This document shows, piece by piece, positions 53,361-62,675 of a stretch of 64,000 nt of DNA. Below the pieces are notes generated by a model. It was given only the letters and a program-made list of their open reading frames with translations. It was not told the origin of the DNA and made no database searches. Both the position numbers and the translations under genes were made by a program. How positions within the stretch are numbered: the first letter of the stretch is position 1; each line of letters opens with the position of its first letter. The stretch lies in the NCBI RefSeq assembly GCF_002557795.1, contig NZ_CP023777.1, forward strand, positions 372,001 to 436,000, read 5' to 3'. The stretch comes from Chitinophaga caeni. GTDB taxonomy: Bacteria > Bacteroidota > Bacteroidia > Chitinophagales > Chitinophagaceae.

Positions 53361-54713
53361 TTAGCTATTGGCTTCCAATTGCTTCGTCCTGTAATGGAAA
53401 CGGAAAAACAACAATATGGAAGCGGTCATTAAACCGAATGTTAATCCCCACCATACCCCGTTAACACCCCAGTTCCAATGGAAGCACAACAGGTAACCTA
53501 CCGGGATACCAATCACCCAGTAAGCCAGGAAGGTGATCCATGTAGGGATTTTCACATCCCCCAGTCCTCTCAAAACTCCTAGCCCTACCACCTGGGTTCC
53601 ATCAAACAATTGGAATAAAGCGGCGATAATCAGCAAGCCGCTGGCCACCTTGATCACAGAATCATCCTGGATATAAAAGCCCGGCAATACCTGGTTACCG
53701 ACCAGGAATATCAAGGCGCAGAAACTCATCAATACAATTACGAGGTGATAGCTGGCAATCGCGGATAAACGGAGCGCGCTGAAATTTTGCTTACCGAAGT
53801 TGTTTCCACTACGTATGCCCGCCGCTGCCGATATGCCGCTAGCCATCATATAGGTCATAGCAGCCAAGCTCAACGCGATCTGGTGTGCCGCCAATTCTGT
53901 TGCACCGATCCAACCCACCATAATGGCAGCACCGCTAAAGGCGCTTACCTCGAAAATATATTGCATGGCTACCGGAGTACCGATCCCGGTGATCTTTTTC
54001 AGTAATTCCGTTTTAAAATTACCGAAGCGGAATGAATGGAGATAAGCCTTGAAGCGGGGCGCTTTCAGCACGTACCAAGCCATCGTTACTCCCATAACCA
54101 GCCGATCAACGAAGGTAGAAATACCAACGCCCAGCACCCCCATTTTGGGAATACCGAACAAGCCGTATACCAAGGTTATCCCCAATAATATATTCAGGAT
54201 ATTCCCGATAATGGAAATATTCATCGCCTGCCGGGTAAATCCCAAGCCTTCCGCGAATTGTTTAAAGGTTAAGAATACCATCAAGGGGATGATGGAGAAT
54301 GCCAATAAGCGCAAAAATGGTTTGGCTTGCACGGAAACATCCGCTTCTTGCTTCAACAGATCCAGGTGACTACTACCGGTGAAGATGATAGAAAACATGG
54401 CGAGAGCCACCAACAAGTTGATCAATAAACTATGGCTCAATAACCGGCCGCAACGTTTTTTATTGCCTTTCCCGCTTTCCTGTGCAATGAGCGGCGTTAG
54501 ACCGTAAGACATACCGATGCCTGCCACCATGAAGGTGGTAAAAATACTGTTACCCAGTGATACGGCCGCCAGCGGCACTTTACCCGTGTGACCGATAATG
54601 ATACTATCCGACAATCCCACCAGCGTATGTCCCAACTGGGAAATCACCACCGGGTAAGCCAGGGCAAAATTATCCTTGTAATAATCCCTGTACTTGAAAT
54701 AAATCCTTTTCAT
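53361..54713 (-). CDS. MATE family efflux transporter
   Basis: A 450-residue inner-membrane antiporter with twelve predicted helices in two related halves. Landmarks are YPVVISQLGHTLVGLSDSIIIGHTG in helix 1-2 and EVSAFSGAAIMVGWIGATELAAHQIA in helix 7-8. The family resembles the NorM/DinF-type drug/sodium or proton antiporters; the substrate is unknown. It lies downstream of dnaB on the same strand, but a terminator separates them. Confidence 0.92.
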   Translation of the reverse strand: MKRIYFKYRDYYKDNFALAYPVVISQLGHTLVGLSDSIIIGHTGKVPLAAVSLGNSIFTTFMVAGIGMSYGLTPLIAQESGKGNKKRCGRLLSHSLLINLLVALAMFSIIFTGSSHLDLLKQEADVSVQAKPFLRLLAFSIIPLMVFLTFKQFAEGLGFTRQAMNISIIGNILNILLGITLVYGLFGIPKMGVLGVGISTFVDRLVMGVTMAWYVLKAPRFKAYLHSFRFGNFKTELLKKITGIGTPVAMQYIFEVSAFSGAAIMVGWIGATELAAHQIALSLAAMTYMMASGISAAAGIRSGNNFGKQNFSALRLSAIASYHLVIVLMSFCALIFLVGNQVLPGFYIQDDSVIKVASGLLIIAALFQLFDGTQVVGLGVLRGLGDVKIPTWITFLAYWVIGIPVGYLLCFHWNWGVNGVWWGLTFGLMTASILLFFRFHYRTKQLEANS

Positions 54714-54767
54714 AAACTAAATAATCAAACAATTAGGGGAGCTGCGTACCAGTTTTCAAATAAAAAA

Positions 54768-54790
54768 GCCGGCATCGTGGAGATGCCGGC
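54768..54790 (-). terminator. Terminator of dnaB
   Basis: GCCGGCATC pairs perfectly with GATGCCGGC around GTGGA; on the minus strand it is followed by TTTTTTA. Confidence 0.92.
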
Positions 54791-54813
54791 TCGTATAAAT
54801 ATCGTTGACCGAA

Positions 54814-56388
54814 TTAGAAGGGAGCATCTCCAAACCCTTCATCCGTGAAGTCCATATCGTTCATTTTAGATCCCTTTTGGATATAAAGTTTCGCTTCATC
54901 ATTATTATCGAAGCCACCGCTACCTTTACTCATCCCTGCAAATGGGCTGCTGCCCGGGCCGGGGCCATCCACGTAACCATCATCTTCGAAACGTTGGTAT
55001 TCCAATACCGCGCGGAGCTTCACCGTGTCCAACTGCCCGTTCCTGTGTTTCGCGATCCTGACGTGCGTTTCACCCTTGTTGGATTCTCCCATTTCATTGG
55101 TCGTGATCTCGTAGTATTCTGGACGGTATAAGAACATTACCATATCCGCATCTTGTTCGATCGCACCGGATTCCCTCAAGTCACTCAACTGCGGCATCTT
55201 GTTTCCGTCTTTCCGTTTCTCCACATCCCGGCTCAACTGCGATAATGCAATTACGGGCACTTGTAACTCCTTCGCCAAGCCTTTCAAATCGCGGGATATC
55301 TTGCTGATCTCCTGTTCGCGGTTCGAGTTTTTACCATCGCCGGAGCCGCTCATCAGTTGCAAGTAGTCGATAATGATAATACCTACGCCGTGATTGTGCA
55401 CCAGCCTTCTACACTTGGCCCTTAGCTCGAAGATGTTCAATGCCGGGGTATCATCCACAAAAATGGGCGCTTTGGCGAGCCGTTCGATACCGTGGGTCAT
55501 CAACTTCTTCATCTCGTATTCTTCCAGCTTACCACGCGAAATTTTTTCTAACTGTATTTCGGATTCCGCCGCGAGGATACGCATTACGATCTGCCCGCTC
55601 GACATCTCCAGCGAGAAGATGGCGGCGCCTTTTGAATACTTGGGATGTAAAGCCGCGTTACGCGCGAGGTTCAAAGCAAATGCCGTTTTACCCACGGAAG
55701 GACGGGCCGCGATGATGATTAAATCGGTTGGCTGCCAGCCGTAAGTAATCTTGTCGAGGGAAGGGAAACCGGAAGGAACCCCGGTCATGTCTTCACCTTT
55801 ATTTCTCAGATCCTCGATGCGCTTGATGGTATTTACCAATACGCGGTCGATGGAATCGTAATTTTTCCTTAAGTGGTTATTGGTGATCTCGAACAGCCTG
55901 GATTCCGCCGTATCGAGCAGGTCAAACACATCCGCCGTATCTTCGTAGGCTTCGGAAATGATCTCGCCGGAGATACGGATAAGTTCGCGCTGAATAAACT
56001 TTTGGAGTACAATCCTGGCATGCGCTTCGATGTTAGCCGAAGACACCACCATGTTCGTAAGCCGGGTAACATAAAAGGGGCCACCTACCATTTCCAGCTC
56101 ACCCGATAGCTTCAATTCCTCCACGACGGTTAAGATATCCACAGGCATAGACTTAGCCGCTAGGCGGGTCATCGCCGAGAATACCTTTTGGTTAGCGTCC
56201 ACGTAAAAACATTCAGGCTTCAGGATTTCGATGACCGAATCGAAGGCGCCTTTTTCCAACATAACGGCGCCTAACACTGCCTCTTCCAGTTCTTTTGATT
56301 GTGGGGGTACTTTACCGTAAACCATCGTAGAAATATCCACCGAGGGCTTCCTGCGAACATTGCGGTCTTTCTTCAGATTTACATCCAT
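54814..56388 (-). CDS. dnaB: Replicative DNA helicase
   Basis: The hexameric fork helicase. 524 residues: the N-terminal domain (SKELEEAVLGAVMLEKGAFD, about 30-135), a linker, and the RecA-like domain with Walker A ARPSVGKTAFALN near 230, SLEMSSGQI, Walker B IIIIDYLQLM, and SQLSRDVEKR and LRESGAIEQDAD near 390-410. The acidic Gly-rich C-terminus ends in DMDFTDEGFGDAPF. It is divergent from pheT across a gap rich in DnaA-box-like sites. No dnaA gene is in the window. Confidence 0.97.
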   Translation of the reverse strand: MDVNLKKDRNVRRKPSVDISTMVYGKVPPQSKELEEAVLGAVMLEKGAFDSVIEILKPECFYVDANQKVFSAMTRLAAKSMPVDILTVVEELKLSGELEMVGGPFYVTRLTNMVVSSANIEAHARIVLQKFIQRELIRISGEIISEAYEDTADVFDLLDTAESRLFEITNNHLRKNYDSIDRVLVNTIKRIEDLRNKGEDMTGVPSGFPSLDKITYGWQPTDLIIIAARPSVGKTAFALNLARNAALHPKYSKGAAIFSLEMSSGQIVMRILAAESEIQLEKISRGKLEEYEMKKLMTHGIERLAKAPIFVDDTPALNIFELRAKCRRLVHNHGVGIIIIDYLQLMSGSGDGKNSNREQEISKISRDLKGLAKELQVPVIALSQLSRDVEKRKDGNKMPQLSDLRESGAIEQDADMVMFLYRPEYYEITTNEMGESNKGETHVRIAKHRNGQLDTVKLRAVLEYQRFEDDGYVDGPGPGSSPFAGMSKGSGGFDNNDEAKLYIQKGSKMNDMDFTDEGFGDAPF

Positions 56389-56582
56389 TTATATCATGCG
56401 CTTAAAAAAAGTTATAAAAGATTTGGTTACTGCTTAGGCCTTCCTGGCTCATTTTTTCATGCTAATTACTCACCTATACACCTGCGCATTTGAAGAAATT
56501 GAAATTTTTTTGGGCCGGAAAACTAAGGTAACGGCATTTTCTATCACTTTCAAATCCGGGGCGTATAAAATTTATTAGCGTG

Positions 56583-56717
56583 TGATCCACAGGCTTAAGC
56601 ACACAAAACAGCGGTTATCCACCGCCACAAACCATGTTATCCACATTACCCATCCTTCATCCACTACAAATGTCCGATTATTCACAAAAAATTGTGTAAA
56701 AAGATTTTACACAATTT
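56583..56717. promoter_or_regulatory. Cluster of DnaA boxes plus long dyad: candidate replication origin or DnaA-controlled region
   Basis: Four box-like nonamers on one strand: TGATCCACA (56583-56591), TTATCCACC (56615-56623), the perfect consensus TTATCCACA (56637-56645) and TTATTCACA (56678-56686). Directly after them comes a perfect 13+13-bp dyad (56689-56701 and 56705-56717; arms begin AAATTGTGTAAAA). An AT-rich stretch (TATAAAATTTATTA) lies just to the left. It is in the 484-bp gap between dnaB and pheT. The remainder of this gap, 56389-56560 and 56720-56872, holds nothing else I can name. Confidence 0.5.
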
Positions 56718-56872
56718 AGAACTAAAATTCCGAACGCAGCTTGTGTAGAAGTTGTTAACTTTACGCAATTCTAAGTTTTGAAGGAAGCCTACAAAGGTGG
56801 AACAATTTAATCGATTTACAAAAATGTAATACACCCTTCCCCCCGGAAGGGTTCATAATAGAAGGAAAACAA

Positions 56873-59308
56873 ATGACGATTTCGTACAACTGGTTATGTG
56901 ATTATTTGCCGGTAAAACCAACACCGGAAGAGCTTTCCGTGATTTTGACAAGCATCGGGCTGGAAGTTGAAAATCTTGAAAAATTTGAAAGCATCAAGGG
57001 CAGCCTCGAAGGCTTGGTGATCGGGGAAGTATTAGAAACGGCCCCCCACCCGAATGCCGATAAACTGAAGTTGACCAAGGTAAATGTTGGCGGCACCGAA
57101 CCGCTGTCCATCGTTTGCGGCGCTCCCAATGTTGCTGCCGGTCAAAAAGTAGTGGTAGCCACCGTGGGCACAACGATTTATCCCCAAAACGCTGAGCCCC
57201 TAACGATTAAGAAAGCTAAAATTCGCGGGGAAGAAAGCTTCGGGATGATTTGCGCCGAAGATGAAATAGGCCTCGGATCTGGCCATGACGGTATCATGGT
57301 ACTCGATGCAAACCTGGTACCCGGCACCCCGGCGGCTGACATATTCAAACCCGCACAGGATTATATTTTCGAGATCGGCCTTACTCCCAACCATATGGAT
57401 GCCATGAGCCATATCGGCGTTGCCAGGGATGTTTGTTCCTATCTCAGCAACCATAACGATGAAGGCATCACTTACCTGGCGAAAAAGCCGGAAATTCCAA
57501 GCGTAGCTCAAGCCAGCACGCAATTCAATATCAATGTACATGTTGAAAACACCGCGGCTTGTCCACGTTATTGCGGTATCACGCTAACAGGGATCAAGGT
57601 AGGGCCGTCCCCGGCTTGGATGGCGGAAAGGTTGACGGCAATCGGTGTTCGCCCGATTAACAACATCGTGGATATTACCAATTATGTCCTGCACGAAACC
57701 GGGCAGCCACTACATGCCTTTGACGCTTCTAAAATCCAGGACAATACCATCCGTGTTAAGAACCTACCGGCGGGAACACCTTTTATTACGCTAGATGGGA
57801 AAGAGCGGAAACTCGATGCAGCGGACTTAATGATCTGCGATGGAAAAGATACTCCCCTCTGTATTGCCGGGGTATTCGGAGGGCTAAGCTCCGGCGTGAC
57901 CGATGACACGGCCGAAATATTCCTGGAAAGCGCCCTGTTCGCCGCTGATGGTGTGCGCCGTACCTCACTGCGCCATGGATTAAGAACTGATGCCGCGACC
58001 CGCTTTGAAAAAGGTGTTGATATCAGTAATGTACCTTATGCCCTGCAAAGAGCCGTAGCATTAATGGCAGCATTAGCCGGCGGCAGTACGGCATCCGACT
58101 TGAGTGATGCTTACCCTAAGCCAGTTGACAAGGCAACAGTTGAAGTAAGTTTTGCATATATAAATAAATTAAGCGGGCATATTTATGATCCTGCGAAAGT
58201 AATTCGTATATTAGAAGCATTGGGATTCGAAATATTATTGAATGATGGCGCGCAACTTAAATTGGCCGTACCTTATCATAAGACCGATATCAGTATCCCG
58301 GCAGACATCGTGGAGGAAGTATTGAGAATAGATGGATTAGATAATGTTCCGATCCCGGCCATGATACAAGTTGCCCCCTCGATGGCTGCGCAGCCCAACC
58401 CGGAGATGGTGAAAGAGAAAATCGCGGATTATTTGGCCAGCAATGGTTTCAACGAGATTTTCACGAATTCCATCACCAACAGTCAATATTTTAGCGAGGA
58501 GGTGAAAGCCACCACGGTGAAAATGTTGAATAGCTTAACCGTTGAGTTGGATGTTATGCGTCCTTCTATGTTGGAAACAGGTTTGGAAAGAATTGCATAT
58601 AACATCAACCGGAAGAATGAAGATTTATTATTCTTCGAATTCGGGAAAACCTACAGGCAAAAGGCCGTAGGAGAATATGAAGAGAAGAATCACCTGGCCT
58701 TGTACCTAACGGGGAATAAACTCCCTGAAAACTGGATGCACAAGCCCGAAGCAGTGGATTTCTTCTTTTTAAAAGGATACGTTCTCAATATCATGGTACA
58801 ACTCGGCATGCAAAAATTTAGCTGGAGCGAGTCGCAATATGCAGATTTACAGCAAGCCTACGAGTTGAAAGTGAAAAATCGCGCCGTGGCAACAATAGGT
58901 TCCGTGCACAGGGCAAAACTAAAAGCCTTCGACATAAAACCTACGGTATGGTACGCCGATATAAATTGGGATGAAGTATTACAACTGGTACAAAAGAGCG
59001 AAAAATTCTACGAAGAGATTCCTAAATTCCCGGCAGTACGCAGGGACTTAGCCCTGGTGCTGGATAAATCAGTGAAATTCTCAGATGTAGAAGCCGCCAC
59101 CAAGGCAGTTAAATCGAACTTATTACAACAAATCAACTTGTTCGACGTTTTTGAAAGTGAGAAATTAGGAAATAATAAAAAGTCTTACGCCGTGAGCTTC
59201 ACATTCTTAGATCCACAAAAAACATTGACAGATAAGGAGATTGATGCCGTAATGGATAAGCTCGTACAGACTTATGAATCAAAATTACAGGCGATTATCC
59301 GGAAATAA
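56873..59308 (+). CDS. pheT: Phenylalanyl-tRNA synthetase beta subunit
   Basis: Partners the alpha subunit (not in the window) to charge tRNA-Phe. The 811-residue protein has the full bacterial architecture: an N-terminal B1 with a tRNA-binding (EMAP-like) domain (VIGEVLETAPHPNADKL), B3/B4 editing domain (VHETGQPLHAFDA-like stretch LHETGQPLHAFDASKI), B5 domain (VRRTSLRHGLRTDAATRFEKG), and the anticodon-binding FDX-ACB domain at the C-terminus (KFPAVRRDLALVLDKSVKF). It leads the unit with the coiled-coil gene, zapA and perhaps rny. Confidence 0.96.
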   Translation: MTISYNWLCDYLPVKPTPEELSVILTSIGLEVENLEKFESIKGSLEGLVIGEVLETAPHPNADKLKLTKVNVGGTEPLSIVCGAPNVAAGQKVVVATVGTTIYPQNAEPLTIKKAKIRGEESFGMICAEDEIGLGSGHDGIMVLDANLVPGTPAADIFKPAQDYIFEIGLTPNHMDAMSHIGVARDVCSYLSNHNDEGITYLAKKPEIPSVAQASTQFNINVHVENTAACPRYCGITLTGIKVGPSPAWMAERLTAIGVRPINNIVDITNYVLHETGQPLHAFDASKIQDNTIRVKNLPAGTPFITLDGKERKLDAADLMICDGKDTPLCIAGVFGGLSSGVTDDTAEIFLESALFAADGVRRTSLRHGLRTDAATRFEKGVDISNVPYALQRAVALMAALAGGSTASDLSDAYPKPVDKATVEVSFAYINKLSGHIYDPAKVIRILEALGFEILLNDGAQLKLAVPYHKTDISIPADIVEEVLRIDGLDNVPIPAMIQVAPSMAAQPNPEMVKEKIADYLASNGFNEIFTNSITNSQYFSEEVKATTVKMLNSLTVELDVMRPSMLETGLERIAYNINRKNEDLLFFEFGKTYRQKAVGEYEEKNHLALYLTGNKLPENWMHKPEAVDFFFLKGYVLNIMVQLGMQKFSWSESQYADLQQAYELKVKNRAVATIGSVHRAKLKAFDIKPTVWYADINWDEVLQLVQKSEKFYEEIPKFPAVRRDLALVLDKSVKFSDVEAATKAVKSNLLQQINLFDVFESEKLGNNKKSYAVSFTFLDPQKTLTDKEIDAVMDKLVQTYESKLQAIIRK

Positions 59309-59312
59309 GTAA

Positions 59313-59612
59313 ATGGAAATAGACCAGTACATACAAAATATTGAAAACAAACTGCACCTGGTGTTAAAAAAGTTGCAACAGGTGCAGGCTGAAAATGCGT
59401 TGCTGAAAGAGCAGGTAGGCTCGCAAGAACAGGAAATTCAATTACAGTACAAGGCTATTGCTGAGATGGAAAACCGGCTTAAAACGGTGGCCATCGCCCA
59501 TGCAGCCCATTCCCAATCCGACGATAATGAAGCTTTTAAGAAGGAGATCAGGGGCAAAATCAATGAATACATTCGAGAAATTGACCGGTGTATAGCACTG
59601 CTCAGTGCTTAA
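59313..59612 (+). CDS. Small coiled-coil protein beside zapA (ZapB-like position)
   Basis: 99 residues; about 5-65 form a continuous heptad coiled coil (IENKLHLVLKKLQQVQAENALLKEQ, EQEIQLQ) and a second short helix ends the protein. It starts 4 bases after the pheT stop, so it is translated from the same message, and zapA begins 23 bases after it. In many Bacteroidota a similar small gene stands between pheT and zapA. By shape and position it may work with ZapA at the division ring, as ZapB does in E. coli, but sequence similarity to ZapB is not visible. Confidence 0.75.
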   Translation: MEIDQYIQNIENKLHLVLKKLQQVQAENALLKEQVGSQEQEIQLQYKAIAEMENRLKTVAIAHAAHSQSDDNEAFKKEIRGKINEYIREIDRCIALLSA

Positions 59613-59635
59613 CACACCCAACAAACCAAAACAGT

Positions 59636-59929
59636 ATGGACGAACTTATTCCAGTGAATATCGTGGTTGCAGACCGGTCTTACCGGATCAAGATCCGCCC
59701 GGAAGAAGAAGCCGACGTAAGGCGCGTTATGAAAGAGGTCAATGAAAAAATCATTGAATTTAAAACGGCCTACGCCGGCAAAGACATGCAAGATTTCATT
59801 GCCATGGCCCTGATTATGTATGCTACCCACCCCGTTACGAACGCGGGTAAAGCACAAGCACAAACATCACCCTTATTAAAAGAAAAATTAGAGCACTTAG
59901 AACAGTTACTGAACGCACATTTGGGTTAA
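59636..59929 (+). CDS. zapA: Cell division protein ZapA
   Basis: Cross-links FtsZ filaments at mid-cell. 97 residues from the ATG at 59636 (MDELIPVNIVVADRSY). An upstream in-frame ATG at 59588 overlaps the previous gene in another frame and adds an atypical leader. VNIVVADRSYRIKI is the beta-hairpin head, and the rest is the coiled-coil helix with MQDFIAMALIMYA, the family core. It follows the coiled-coil gene in the pheT unit. The 205-bp gap to rny may contain a separate promoter. Confidence 0.9.
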   Translation: MDELIPVNIVVADRSYRIKIRPEEEADVRRVMKEVNEKIIEFKTAYAGKDMQDFIAMALIMYATHPVTNAGKAQAQTSPLLKEKLEHLEQLLNAHLG

Positions 59930-60134
59930 TATTTCACGGCTTTCCCCCAAGAAATTCCAAGTTTTGCCCCGGTCACACACCTTCCTTGTGTCTTAATTTA
60001 TTCATTATCACAACATCTCCTGACTTTTGCTGCCATTTTTTTGTATTTTCGCGGGTCGGCTCTCTACCTTGTTGAAGATGCAGAATTAGATAACAGGTTG
60101 AGAAGCATTAAAATAAATTTTATAAAATAGATAT

Positions 60135-61697
60135 ATGGATTTATTAATAACTGCCATAATAGCTGTAGTTGCACTAGTAGCAGGTATTTTTTTAGGGAAA
60201 GTGATATTTGCCAAGAACACGCAGCACAAAATTGATGAAGCGGAACAACAGGCCCAGAAAATAGTGGCCGATGCCAAGGTGAACGCGGAAAACATTAAGA
60301 AAGACAGGATGTTGGAAGCGAAAGAAAAATTCTTACAACTGAAAAGTGAACACGAGAAGGAAGTGCTCCAACGCAATCAGAAAGTTGGCGAAGCAGAAAA
60401 CCGCATCAAACAAAAAGAACAATCCCTCAATCAAAAAACCGAAAACTTACAGAAGCAACTCCAGGAAAACGAGGCCATCAAGGAAAACTTGGCCCGCCAA
60501 ATTGAACTGGTAAACATCAAGCGTTCAGAACTGGAAAAACACCAGGAAGAACATATCCGCCGCCTAGAGAAAGTGGCCGCTTTAACTGCCGAAGAAGCAC
60601 GCGCGCAGCTGATCGAAAGTTTGAAGGAAGAAGCACGCTCCCAAGCTATGTCGCATATCCAGGACATCATCGAGGAAGCTAAGCTGAAAGCTAACAAGGA
60701 AGCAAAGAAAATCATTATTCAGTCTATCCAGCGTACTGCTGCCGAGCAAACCATCGAGAATGCCATCACGGTATTTAACTTGGAAAGTGACGAGATCAAA
60801 GGTCAAATCATCGGTCGCGAAGGTCGTAACATCCGTGCCATTGAAGCTGCCACCGGTGTTGATTTGATCGTTGACGATACCCCTGAAGCCATCGTATTAT
60901 CTTCTTTCGATCCGTTACGCCGCGAGATCGCCCGCTTGTCCTTGCAACGCTTAGTGCAAGATGGACGTATCCACCCTGCCCGTATCGAGGAAGTGGTCGA
61001 TAAAACGAAGCGCCAATTAGAGGAGCAAGTGATGGAAATCGGTGAGCGTACCATCATCGAACTCGGTATCCACGGCTTACACAAAGAGCTGGTCAGGATG
61101 GTTGGTAAGATGCGCTTCCGCTCTTCTTACGGTCAAAACCTGCTGATGCACTCCAAGGAAACGGCCAACCTTTGCGCCGTGATGGCGGCAGAATTAGGAC
61201 TGAATCCTAAGCTGGCAAAACGTGCCGGTTTGCTACACGATATCGGTAAAGTACCGGATGAAGAAACAGAATTGAGCCATGCCCTACTGGGTGCTAAATT
61301 GGCTGAAAAATACGGTGAACATCCGGCAGTAGTGAATGCTATCGGTGCACACCACGACGAGATGGAAATGCAATACGTTATTTCCCCGATCGTACAGGCT
61401 TGTGACGCCATCAGCGGCGCCCGCCCAGGAGCACGCCGTGAAATCATGCAAAGCTACCTGCAACGTATCAAGGACTTGGAAAATCTTGCCATGGCCTACG
61501 ATGGCGTTGAAAAAGCTTATGCCATTCAAGCCGGTCGTGAATTACGCGTAATCGTTGAAAGTGAAAAAGTAACGGATGCAGATGCAGATCGCTTGTCATT
61601 CGACATTGCAACTAAGATTCAGACCGAGATGCAATATCCCGGGCAAATCAAGGTTACGGTGATCCGCGAACGCCGCGCCGTAAACGTAGCAAGATAA
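60135..61697 (+). CDS. rny: Ribonuclease Y
   Basis: A membrane-bound endoribonuclease that starts mRNA decay. The 520-residue protein has an N-terminal membrane helix ([19 protein letters not shown]), a long coiled coil (about 30-190), the KH domain ([20 protein letters not shown]) and the HD domain ([18 protein letters not shown], then [13 protein letters not shown] and [11 protein letters not shown]). Ends with the usual [10 protein letters not shown]. In the 205-bp gap before it no clear -33/-7 pair is visible, although TATTTTCG (60044-60051) is close to a -7. A terminator follows. Confidence 0.97.
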   Translation: MDLLITAIIAVVALVAGIFLGKVIFAKNTQHKIDEAEQQAQKIVADAKVNAENIKKDRMLEAKEKFLQLKSEHEKEVLQRNQKVGEAENRIKQKEQSLNQKTENLQKQLQENEAIKENLARQIELVNIKRSELEKHQEEHIRRLEKVAALTAEEARAQLIESLKEEARSQAMSHIQDIIEEAKLKANKEAKKIIIQSIQRTAAEQTIENAITVFNLESDEIKGQIIGREGRNIRAIEAATGVDLIVDDTPEAIVLSSFDPLRREIARLSLQRLVQDGRIHPARIEEVVDKTKRQLEEQVMEIGERTIIELGIHGLHKELVRMVGKMRFRSSYGQNLLMHSKETANLCAVMAAELGLNPKLAKRAGLLHDIGKVPDEETELSHALLGAKLAEKYGEHPAVVNAIGAHHDEMEMQYVISPIVQACDAISGARPGARREIMQSYLQRIKDLENLAMAYDGVEKAYAIQAGRELRVIVESEKVTDADADRLSFDIATKIQTEMQYPGQIKVTVIRERRAVNVAR

Positions 61698-61717
61698 CAG
61701 CATCTAACTATATTTAT

Positions 61718-61756
61718 AACCCGTCATTTGGAATTGACCAAGTGACGGGTTTTGTT
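61718..61756 (+). terminator. Terminator of rny
   Basis: AACCCGTCATTTGG pairs with CCAAGTGACGGGTT (one G-T pair) around AATTGA, followed by TTGTTTT. Confidence 0.9.
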
Positions 61757-61880
61757 TTATTGACAGGGCAATCATTAACATTCTTCCTTGAAATTAGCCC
61801 TTAATAAACAGGCGCTTGCTTGCACTGAAAGAAAATACTATCTTACTAGCATACTAATCATCCACACAAAATTTCCGATT

Positions 61881-62501
61881 ATGAGAAAATTGGCCATGAG
61901 AAGGGCAATTACGGTAGCTAGCTTATGCCTGGCCCTAGTGATCGCTACCAGCGCTACTCTAAGTAAAAAAATTAAGTTATTCAATGGTAAAGATCTTACC
62001 GGATGGACGATCTACGGCACAGAAAAATGGTATGTAGATAACGGTGAGCTGGTTTGCGAAAGCGGCCCTGATAAAGAATACGGCTACCTTGGTACCGATC
62101 AAAAGTTTAAAGATTTTGAACTGAGCTTACAATTCAAACAAGAAGCTGATGGCAATAGCGGCGTGTTCTTCCATTGCTCAATAGAAGGAACAAAAATCAC
62201 CGGGTGGCAAGCAGAAGTAGCGCCACCGAACATGTCAACTGGCGGTATTTATGAATCTTACGGTAGGGGTTGGTTGATTAAACCTGATCCGGCTAAAGAC
62301 AAATACCTGAAAATGGGTCAATGGAACAAGATGAAAGTTCGCGTTGTAGGTAATAAAGTAACCACTTGGTTGAACGGCCACGAGATGATTACTTTAGAAG
62401 ATGCCAAGATCGGTTCCGTAGATGGTCAAATTGCTTTGCAAATCCATGCCGGTGGTGGTATCAAGGTTCGTTGGAAAAACATTGAAGTGGTTAAATTATA
62501 A
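61881..62501 (+). CDS. Exported DUF1080 protein (3-keto-disaccharide hydrolase family)
   Basis: 206 residues from the ATG at 61881, where a basic start (MRKLAMRRAI) and a hydrophobic stretch form a signal peptide. DUF1080 has a concanavalin-like jelly-roll: KLFNGKDLTGWTIYG, VDNGELVC, YLGTDQKFKDFELSLQFKQ, GNSGVFFH, then MGQWNKMKVRVVG and GQIALQIHAGG. Members act as 3-keto-glycoside hydrolases or bind sugars. An upstream start at 61788 would place the signal peptide internally and is rejected. It is monocistronic. Confidence 0.88.
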   Translation: MRKLAMRRAITVASLCLALVIATSATLSKKIKLFNGKDLTGWTIYGTEKWYVDNGELVCESGPDKEYGYLGTDQKFKDFELSLQFKQEADGNSGVFFHCSIEGTKITGWQAEVAPPNMSTGGIYESYGRGWLIKPDPAKDKYLKMGQWNKMKVRVVGNKVTTWLNGHEMITLEDAKIGSVDGQIALQIHAGGGIKVRWKNIEVVKL

Positions 62502-62604
62502 TTTGAGGCATATCACACGAAAGTGTAAATCTGCATCCAACCAGAACTTTCTGCAATCCAATTACGTATTATTATACTGATGTATTTTGGATATTTCCAA
62601 TAGT

Positions 62605-62637
62605 ACAGCCGCACCTCTTTCGAAGAGATGCGGCTGT
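62605..62637. terminator. Strong hairpin between the DUF1080 and glycosyltransferase genes
   Basis: ACAGCCGCA pairs with TGCGGCTGT, extended inside by CTCTT/AAGAG after one mismatch. There is no T tract on either side, so it may be a processing or leader structure and not an intrinsic terminator. Confidence 0.55.
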
Positions 62638-62675
62638 TCCAGTCTTATGAACAACCAATGTATTAATCTATATGC

